From contig OU015660.1 in NCBI GenBank assembly GCA_907165275.2, positions 3,722,501 to 3,786,500 on the forward strand: a DNA stretch of 64,000 nt, read 5' to 3'. The notes under the pieces are model-generated. The model worked only from the letters and a program-made list of their open reading frames with translations. It had not been told where the DNA came from and did no database searches. The DNA comes from Zygaena filipendulae. Its lineage: Eukaryota > Arthropoda > Insecta > Lepidoptera > Zygaenidae. Below, piece after piece: positions 56,345 through 64,000 of the stretch. The translations under genes and the position numbers were made by a program. Numbering within the stretch: the first letter of the stretch is position 1; the number at the start of each line of letters is the position of its first letter.

Positions 56345-57857
56345 CTGAAACAGTAAATAAAGATCATTTTATTATCACTTGCTTTTTAGTAAACTACGTA
56401 TTTAGTAATACGTAGTTTAAGAAAGACCTGGGCCCTTATTCACTATGACCATAACACGCCTCGTTAAGATGACACGCCACAAAAATTGTGTTTCCCTCGT
56501 AATCAAAGAAGTTTAACAAAAAAAAAATACATTTACAACGTTCATTAGGGCATACAGAATAATAATTTCTAATATTTTGGCATCTAGAACGTTTGGAATG
56601 CGTTTTTTATTTTTGGACGCGCTTTATGGGCGGGACATGTTGTTGATCATAGTGAATAAGGGCCCTGTTTTTAAGCTCTCGTTTTTTTTTATAATTCTTT
56701 TTGATAACTTGATACCTTTTTGTTATTTACTTTAATGAAATATAGCTACCTACAATTTTTTTTAATACAAATGTCAAATGAAATGTTCCTAGCAAATCTC
56801 GCCTCTATGTTGGTTAAATTTTTTCTATGAGTATTTTCTAGCTTACTAGACCCTTAACGAAGTTGCAAAACAAAAGCCCATCGGGAAGGCTTACAATGTA
56901 GAGGATTGAACATAAAATAGGAGGGTCTAATTTAAGTCGGCGTCAACAGCATGGGGTAAAGGCGTGGCTGAGTTCTGTGAAACCGAGTGTTTATACGGAA
57001 CCGTAAGAACGTACTTGTTCACACACACGTACGTATTCTACACACGTAAACGTATACTTATACGTGTGTTTGTATGTGTGATAGTGTGTGAGAAGTCTGT
57101 TTTCAAAAAGAGAAAATTAAGACCAGAAATCATGGCACAGGTGTCAACCTTAAGTAGGTACCTACATAATTTGTGAATATTCCGCTTGGATAGTGCTCGA
57201 AAAGTTTTATTAAAAAACGCGATCCGGACGAAGAATTATAAGTAATTTTAATATTTTTTTAATATATTTAACGACTGTATATTTTGTTTCTCAAATTAAC
57301 CTCATAATCATTTTCATAATAATAAAGTAGATTCTCATAACCTAAAGATATTTTGATTGATATTGCGTAAAACATTATTTAGTTCGAAATTATGTTGAAT
57401 ATAATAATTCAATTAGCGTTGAGTAAAGTTGTGTAGAGGTACCCATTGTTATTGATGAACACTTCAACTATGCCGAAGGTCTAAGACAATTTTATGTATA
57501 AGTTGGTACTTGGATCTTTAAGGACCGATTTTTAAATTGAAGGATACGTTTATACTTTATATAGATTGCTTATACTTTTAGGATAGATTTAATTAGGTAT
57601 TTATTAAATTACCTAATACAAGCTCTCATGACACTTCAAATTCAATTATTAGATTCCTGTATGGGTAGGTATATAGATTATTTGGCTTTTTTTTACCTGC
57701 ACGGATCCCAAACGACGAGCCCCTGTCCGGGACAGCCGCTCGGCTCTAGCACCTCGCACTCCGTGGGGTTACAGACGCAATCCCATCCACGGGCTGATCC
57801 CACCAGCACCACTGCCAACACCGCTGCCATCGCCACCCACCCGCTACTACTGGTCAT
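56236..57857 (-). CDS. Secreted single IGFBP-domain protein, two exons, 89 aa (whole gene)
   Basis: Joining 57857-57697 to 56344-56236 gives 89 codons plus TGA. Residues 1 to about 24 form a signal peptide: a hydrophobic AMAAVLAVVLVGSA core with small residues before the mature WDC. The rest is one complete IGFBP N-terminal domain with 12 cysteines, spaced CVCNPTEC, GC, WDPCRCCKVC, GEDC, TC, LKC and SC. The central CxCCxxC is the hallmark of that fold. Insect proteins with a lone IGFBP domain are small secreted factors, suspected to bind insulin-like peptides or to act in immunity; the role here is not known. An in-frame TAG at 57918-57920 with no other ATG between fixes the start. The intron is 1352 bp and contains a MITE. 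A further exon after residue 89 is unlikely because of the in-frame stop and the poly(A) signal 63 nt beyond it. Confidence 0.87.
56430..56665. mobile_element. MITE in the IGFBP-domain gene intron
   Basis: GGGCCCTTATTCACTATGA and its complement TCATAGTGAATAAGGGCCC are terminal inverted repeats of about 19-22 bp. 236 bp. It lies 85 bp inside the intron from the exon 2 acceptor. Confidence 0.8.
57697..57857 (-). CDS. IGFBP-domain protein exon 1 (residues 1-53)
   Basis: A GC-rich exon in AT-rich surroundings that encodes the signal peptide and the first five cysteines. It ends TGCAG|GTAAAA with two bases of an Arg codon (phase 2). The ATG at 57857 has A at -3. The reading frame stays open upstream only with non-ATG codons until the TAG at 57918-57920. 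Confidence 0.87.
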
Positions 57858-58248
57858 AATGTCACTCACATCACACAAACGCGATCTCACTACGATATCA
57901 CTCTGTCCATTGGTATACTATGCAACATTTATCCGGTTGGTGTTCTATCGCATTGTGTTGTAACATTACTTTTTTATCTGTAACAAAAAATAGTGTGTTT
58001 GAAATATTTTTTTACACAATAATTATAATGGTTGTAGAATAACGTAGTGTTGATATGGAACCAGTTTCGGTCTTAAGGTCATTTAAAATAATAAACCGAC
58101 TTCGAAACATAAACTATGAAAAGGGAAAATTGATTTTATAATAGGAACGTAAACTATTTATTTTTATGAGGTTGGTGCCGGTGCGCTTGTTAAAAAATAG
58201 CGACCCTAAAAAAATAAACAGTACGCGTTCTACTGCTATTATACAATA

Positions 58249-58495
58249 CTAGCTATGCCCCGCGGCTTGAGTTTCTGAATTCGCGCAGGAAATTCAAACT
58301 TCTTTTATTCCTCTTCCCCTTGCAATAATAATAATAATCTTTATTTCAGAAGTTCATAGTTCCATAGATTACATTAACAATATTAATATTAATCAATTAA
58401 TTATTTATTTATTTCTTTAACAAACAACAAACAAATAATTAATTAGCGGAATTGGTCCAGACGTTCATGCGATATGCCGTGTCTAAAGGATTTGA
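58249..58495 (-). mobile_element. Helitron-like element, third body type, interrupted
   Basis: A|CTAGCTATGCCCCGCGG on the plus strand. The body is broken near 58326-58420 by an (AAT)n and CTTTATTTCAGAAGTTC segment that looks like a retroposon tail. Confidence 0.55.
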
Positions 58496-60750
58496 TAGGT
58501 AAGTACACACAAAACTGGGGATAAAAAAAATAAAAGACAATTTGTAAAATAAATAAATAGATCAACATAAAAAAATACATAATATATAACAAACACGGTA
58601 GGTAGGTATGTACCAGATAAAGAATTTAAGTAGCAAGTTTAGGTATAATAAGCAAGAAAATGGTGTGTTGTTCTAGTTATTATAAGAGAAAACAAATAAT
58701 AAAATAAAATATTAACTTTATGAAAAAAATAAAAATAAAAGAATTTAAGTCTCGTTTAAGATGTTTCACTTTAATAAAAACAAGTGGTACGTTTGTATTT
58801 CTTGTACCTACGTCCCACACATTTATTGACAAGGAATACAAGTACTCGGAATAAAAACTAAAAAAAATTGTATCAAGTTATATCTACTCGTATATTTAGA
58901 TATTAATTAACAACAGTAATTATGTTAACATCAAAGTAAATTCCACGGATTCTAAAGATTTGAGGGAGGTGCTCTTAATTCGTCTACTAGTATCATAGTT
59001 GAGTTTGTAATTAAATAGTGAAGTTACTGTTCTTTGTAGTCTATAGATGTTTCAAAGGTTCTCTATTACATCTATAGGTACCTTAAGAATCGGAAATATA
59101 TACCAATTAACTAAGTTACTTTTGTAGAGCTAGTACTTGACGAGAAAAGCTAATGGGTGAGTCTTGTTTATTTAGATAGGTAGGTATACTCACAGTTTTC
59201 TGGAAGAAATTATTCAATGCTAAGGGCTATCTCTACCAGATTCCCACGAACATTCCGAAATTCACAAGGAGAAAAAACCGAAGGGAAGAGCTAGTCTTTA
59301 GGATATAGAACTACATGTCCACAATGATGAGCCCATCAGTACAGACTAAATCACTAGGTTTAGGCATTTTAAGTTTTGTATAAGAATTAAGAATCTCCAT
59401 TAGGTACACGAAGTTGTATGTATCACTAAGAGTGTTTGGAAAATAATAATAATAATCATTTATCCATCTCCACAAAGGTACATAAAATGTGTTGTAGTTA
59501 CAGAAAGTAGGAGATCTGGAGCCTCATCTAAGTTATCCTGTATTACGAGTCGCCAGGTCCCGAATTCCATAAATATCAAAATTAGTATTAGGCTTTATAC
59601 AAAGAGATATCGTACTCGTATTTCAAAGTTCATAAGAGCTAAGATGGGTAATACATGACTGAAAACAGGGATTATGAAAAGAAGATAACTAATTCTTTAA
59701 CTAATGTTTCATGAAAAAGGTAGACTTAAGAGGTAATAAAAGATTCTTAAACGCCTCTGAAATTATAGAGTAGGTAGGTATCTACTGCGATTAGGAACTT
59801 GAGTTTTGGGCAAATGTTACTTGTATATTACTTATTTTGTTACTTGAATAAATGTTACTTAAGTATAAACAGACATTTGATTTCGAAAAAAGGGTTTAAT
59901 TACCAAATATAGCCAGACAACTCTAGAATGTCAATTAGTGGTCTTATTAGTTGATTGGCCATTAAAAATGATAAGAGTTTTATTGCCCGTGGTCATTACC
60001 AAATGAGTAGAAAGTTACGTTTACGTACAGCATATAAGGTCACAATTACAATGGACGTTATTGAAATGTTAGGTTATAAAAAGGTTCTATAGAGATTGTT
60101 AGGGCCCCTGATCTGTTATGTGGTTAACTTAACTACTTTATTGCGTAACGAAAGTTTGCTTAACTGTTTCAACAACCCAATCCTGTACAAATTTCTATCA
60201 AGCAGACATTTTGCTTAAATGATAAATTCAAAGTAAACCAACGTTAGGGATTTGATAATTAAAATTTATGCAATCACAACAGATAAGTAATTGTTGTTAG
60301 ATTTAAGTACAAAGTTATGATTAATCATTTAAGTGAGTTTAGTACAATTATCGTGCCATGAATACAAACATTAAAGTATGTAATATTATTAAAGAGGTTC
60401 TCTTTTTGATTTAGGTTGTATAATCGATTGTAGATATTTGTGTTTCTAAGTAATACTCTAACCTAGGTTAATTTAGAACAATATTAATTTTTGATTCCAT
60501 TTATGTACATGTATAAGATTATCTTGTAAATGGATCGATGACTTCTGAGTTCTGTTGCTGATATAACATTTATCACTCACGATTGGATTCACGTTCCTTG
60601 ATTGAGTCATTTATCTCAGTTGGTCTGAGTGCTTCGGAATTTATGCCTTATCTGTCATAATGTTATACTCGAATACGTTATATTCGACTCTCATCGACTC
60701 AAACGTAGACTGGAGTAGCTGTACTGCGGTACTATGAATGAAAACATGCA
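58496..60750. other. No gene seen
   Basis: AT-rich. A faint Helitron-like 3' remnant is at 59225-59294 (TTCCCACGAACATTCCGAAA to GAGCTAG|T). No coding exon recognised. Confidence 0.35.
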
Positions 60751-60764
60751 TCTGTACACATTCA

Positions 60765-60850
60765 AAGTATTAACAATAATAATAACGTTTATTTTTACGG
60801 CAAACAATATTACAGACAATCCATAATATAATAATTGAAAGGAAATGAGA
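60765..60850 (-). mobile_element. Retroposon tail
   Basis: (AAT)n, then GTTTATTTTTACGGCAAAC, read as the poly(A)-signal end of a minus-strand element. Confidence 0.35.
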
Positions 60851-61087
60851 CATTTTAAATGGATCTGCGGTAAATAGACGAATATACCTATGTATGTACT
60901 TATAGGTACAATAAATATAAATAGAAACGAATGTTTGTATGTTTGTTGTTTGTATTTGTATGTGATCATACTTTGATGAGTTGTTTTGTGTACACCTGCG
61001 AGGGTGTACTATAAAGAGTTACATTAAAAAAAAAACAAATTAGTAAAATGTTGTTTCCAGCTATTTTTCATTTTTCTTTCTGTCAAA

Positions 61088-61260
61088 ATGAGTGAATCTA
61101 ATGAAGAAATTCGATATATTTTATCACAAAAAAAAACACAAACCTATACAAAAACTTGTGACATTTGCGGACCTATTGCAGTGTCAGTAAGAATAGGTAG
61201 CAAGCCGAGAATTTTTATGTCAAAGATGCGCCTAGCTCTGGTCGCCACAATTACTTATTA
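61088..61260 (+). pseudogene. Mariner transposase, N-terminal fragment
   Basis: MSESNEEIRYIL, then KTCDICGPIAVSVRI, then in another frame NFYVKDAPSSGR correspond, from memory of the family, to the N-terminal DNA-binding part of mariner transposases (EEIRYIL, CxVYGPxAVSVR, FDVKDAPRSGRP). About 57 codons of a roughly 345-residue protein are present, with internal deletions and at least one frameshift. The catalytic domain and inverted ends are absent. Confidence 0.7.
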
Positions 61261-61570
61261 TATTACCTATACTAATGAAATGTACCTAAATAAAATTTGA
61301 CAAAAAACAAAAACAAAAAATGTCTTGAGTTTTCATATAAAATGCAAAGAAACTTTTTCCCCAAATTATTGTAATTATTAATATAGGTAGGTACGTTTAC
61401 ACAAAATTATACTACATTACCATGTAAACTACTTACATTACATTATAAGTAGGTATGTATGAAAATTTATTCGAATATAATATAATATGTGTATGCATGT
61501 ATTAATTATTACCTATTAATTGCTACTGATAAATTATGTAAACAAATCACCAATCGGAATTGTTACCGCA

Positions 61571-61665
61571 TGAAGGTTGGCTGGCAGAGAATGCCACAGT
61601 GGCATTAACTCCGCCTTTTGTATCGTGATGTGCATAAATTTTATATAAATAAATAAATAGGCAAC
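61571..61665 (+). mobile_element. Non-LTR retrotransposon 3' end
   Basis: GGCTGGCAGAGAATGCCACA, GTGGCATTAACTCCGCCTTT and a (TAAA)n tail. The same tail is inserted in the SINE at 32655-32993. Confidence 0.55.
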
Positions 61666-62344
61666 CTGTAATAAAACGTAATATAACAAGTCGCATGGAA
61701 AATAAACATTATTTTAACCAAAAACCGAATACGAGTCATTTTCTTCAGATTAAACACATTCAACCTGAAATATTTAATATTTAATATTGTCTCTACACTT
61801 GACCAACAAGTAACAAAAAAAAATCAGTAGGTAAGCATATTTGCCTACACATGAATAGTTATACAAAGAGTGCGCACTGAAACGGGTTCAAAGGAACTCT
61901 GTGGTAAAGTAAGGCACAAGTGAAATAAAGTGACAGGTTGAGACTTTGTGAGAGACGCGACGATATTCTTCGAAGTGGCTTCTATCTATTCATTTGTAAG
62001 CTAAAATACACCTTAAACAGCTCAAATTAAAGTTGACGTTTATTTGATTTGAGCGCGACGTATACGTTCCCAGCGTTAATGTCAGGAACGATCTTTGCAA
62101 GCCTTTGCTTTCATATTTGTTGAAATTTCGTATTTTATTTTAAAACTTTATTATTTTTATCGCGTTTTTCAAATCTAGACACAACAAAGCTTTCTGTCAG
62201 GAAAAACTGTTTTACAAGATGCATTAGTAATATAACAACAATAAAATCAGTCATTATTATCATGACCATGAAACATTCAAATATATTGTTCAAAGTTAGT
62301 AATAAGTATATAATATAAGAATATCATAATCATTCTTCATCATC

Positions 62345-62560
62345 GCCAAATCAGCAGAAAGAAGTCCACTGCTGGACATAGGCCTCCCTCAAGGATCGCC
62401 ACAACAATCGGTGTTTTGATTCCCGCAATACAATGGCGGCCCGCCTTTATCATCATCGATTCATGGTGGGTCTACCCAGGTTGCGTCTGGCGGTCCGTGG
62501 TCGCGACACGAGAAATTTTCTTCCATTGGTTATCAGCTCTTCGAACGCTATGGTCAGCCC
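62345..62560 (-). pseudogene. RTE-type LINE reverse transcriptase, C-terminal fragment
   Basis: Minus-strand frames give SRPRTARRNLGRPTMNR and, after a frameshift, SKHRLLWRSLREAYVQQW followed by TSFC and a stop. GRPxxRW...WRxLxEAYVQQW at the extreme C-terminus is characteristic of RTE-clade retrotransposons common in Lepidoptera. Upstream catalytic parts are missing, and the fragment is frameshifted and inactive. Confidence 0.75.
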
Positions 62561-62739
62561 CTTGCATGACACCTAAGGTTTATTATTCTTTGGGCTATGT
62601 ATGTCGGTAAATTTGGCGCGCCTGCGGATTTTCCCATTTCCTATTCGATCCCGCAACGAAACTCCGAGCTTAACTTACTCTCTAATGATATTAGTGGGGA
62701 ATAATAATATGTACCTGTGTAACCTATTACATAATATGA

Positions 62740-63016
62740 CGACCCGATTGGCGTAGTAGCTGTCACTATGCCTACCCGCTAATCAAGAGGTTCCGGGTTC
62801 GATTCCCGGTATAGGGGTGCACTTTGTGTAATGAACACAGGGTTCCACTTTCCAGTCTGGGTGTGTTTATATATCTATAGTATAATATATAATGTAATTC
62901 TATTCTATGTAGTATATACCAAGTTTGCTTGGTTTCCACGACACAAGCTAATAAATAGCTTACTGTGGGATCAAGTAGATCTGTGTGTTGTGAAGTGAAT
63001 TATTATTATTATTATA
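62740..63016 (+). mobile_element. tRNA-type SINE, copy 3, with intact pol III boxes
   Basis: A box TGGCGTAGTAG at 62749-62759 and B box GGTTCGATTCC at 62796-62806 stand about 37 bp apart, as in a tRNA promoter. A roughly 190-bp unrelated body follows, ending in (ATT)n. It is the best preserved of the three copies. The tRNA-like part cannot fold with a convincing acceptor stem, so it is not counted as a tRNA gene. Confidence 0.78.
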
Positions 63017-64000
63017 TAATATTCTTAAAATCAACTGCGATACATTAGTCACACAAAAATTTGTAAATGGCTCAACCAGGAGAAGGTTTGTATTGAAGAA
63101 AATCGGGAGTTCCTGCGGGATTTCCAAAACTCACGCAGGTGTAAACGTTAGCACAAAGTTTGTATTAAAGAAATTTAGGAGTTCCTGCGGAAATTCCGAA
63201 ATACGGGAGAAATTTTGGGTAGAGTTAGTAGTAGTTTTGGGTAGAATACATAGCAGGTATATTTGATATAAAAGAGGAAAACTACCAGCCTCAATAACGT
63301 TTGGTGACGTTGCCCGAAGAGCGTCAGTCAATCAACCACCGCATTTCCCGTGCAAACTACATCAATTTGTTGTCAGTCTCTTGACGACATTAGCTTAGTT
63401 AGCATTGCTAACAACACGCTCTCTGTTCGTTCATTTGTATTGAATTTTGAACATATACCTACAACTTCGCTAGTGCTGCTTGATTGTTGGGAATTGGGTT
63501 GCTTCTAACTATAGCTTTGTGATTGAACCTCGCATTTGAAAATTTATATATTTTTAACTTTGAATGAATATTTTATGGTAAAAAATTATGGTCTATGATT
63601 ACATAATTATTTTTAAATGGTCAAAAATGTATATTTTGAAATTTGTCAGTCTTAATGTTCCTCTCATTAAGAAATTAATGCAGGTTCATTAAGAAATTAA
63701 TTACCGTCTGGAGGACTTTAGAGACAGCCCTTCTGTAAAACTTTTGCTATGGGATCGGCCTGTTCTATAAATTTTGATACAGTGCATTTAGTAGGTATAG
63801 AGCGTAGAGTTTTGTCGTGAATACAGAGTCAGTCCATAGAAAAAGTGGTACATAATGATAATATAATCAGAATTGCTGCTTATCTATATTGTTATAAATA
63901 TCTGCATTAAAAATAAATTTATTTTCATTAAGATCGTTTTCAAATTGTAGATATAAACAAAAATTCAGCCAGGAAATTAAGATAAAAAATTTCAAAAGTA
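63017..64000. other. No gene seen
   Basis: Two Helitron-like module scraps lie at 63095-63140 and 63177-63215 (GGAGTTCCTGCGG, TTCCAAAACTCACGCAGG). Otherwise AT-rich to the end of the window. Confidence 0.35.

Noticed and set aside
57628..57963. 111-codon plus-strand frame
   Set aside because: Antisense to exon 1 of the IGFBP-domain gene, which has a signal peptide and cysteine pattern on the minus strand.
61100..61180. Reading the mariner fragment as a host exon ending TCA|GTAAGA
   Set aside because: The transposase similarity continues past that point (VSVRI, then VKDAPSSGR), so the donor-like GTAAGA is part of the coding remnant.
62740..62815. Possible tRNA gene
   Set aside because: A and B boxes are present but there is no acceptor-stem pairing, and the sequence continues into a SINE body found in two other places.

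Overview
The window looks like nuclear DNA of a moth or butterfly. It is AT-rich, almost free of long reading frames, studded with GTAGGTACC-type microsatellites, and packed with short interspersed elements. Most of these end in a GCGGGTGAAACCGCGG hairpin followed by CTAG, an architecture known from non-autonomous Helitrons of Lepidoptera. No bacterial-style operons, CRISPR arrays or viral gene blocks are visible.

Two protein-coding genes can be rebuilt across introns, both on the minus strand. The first is a seven-transmembrane gustatory receptor of 390 codons in four exons (24780-25535, 23533-23625, 22518-22668, 21543-21715). All splice phases agree, a stop codon lies just upstream of the ATG, and a TYLVIVIQF signature sits near the C-terminus. 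The second is a small secreted protein of 89 residues in two exons (57697-57857, 56236-56344): a signal peptide followed by one complete 12-cysteine IGFBP N-terminal domain. A third, much weaker candidate is a plus-strand transcript start near 50034-50613 (TATA box, good splice donor, GC-rich exon-like block).

The rest is mobile-element archaeology. 0-12 kb: tRNA-type SINE, Helitron-like copies, a near full-length hairpin (2411-2649), two inverted copies of one dispersed element (1718-2355 and 11390-12030), and a six-unit tandem array with dimeric order (9984-10360). 12-20 kb: a transposon-protein remnant, a 1.36-kb foldback with 435-bp arms (17306-18665), and a direct-repeat pair resembling a very short LTR element (18855-19441). 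20-25.5 kb: the receptor gene, whose introns are largely made of Helitron-like insertions. 25.5-50 kb: mostly unannotated DNA with scattered Helitron-like copies, MITE pairs, LINE 3' ends and a hAT-like element with a perfect 8-bp target duplication (47436-48046). 50-64 kb: nested MITEs, the IGFBP-domain gene with a MITE in its intron, a mariner transposase fragment, an RTE-type LINE C-terminus and another tRNA-type SINE with intact pol III boxes.

The two genes do not obviously act together: one is a chemoreceptor, the other a secreted cysteine-rich factor. Family names for repeats are given from terminal structure and remembered protein motifs; no database search was possible.
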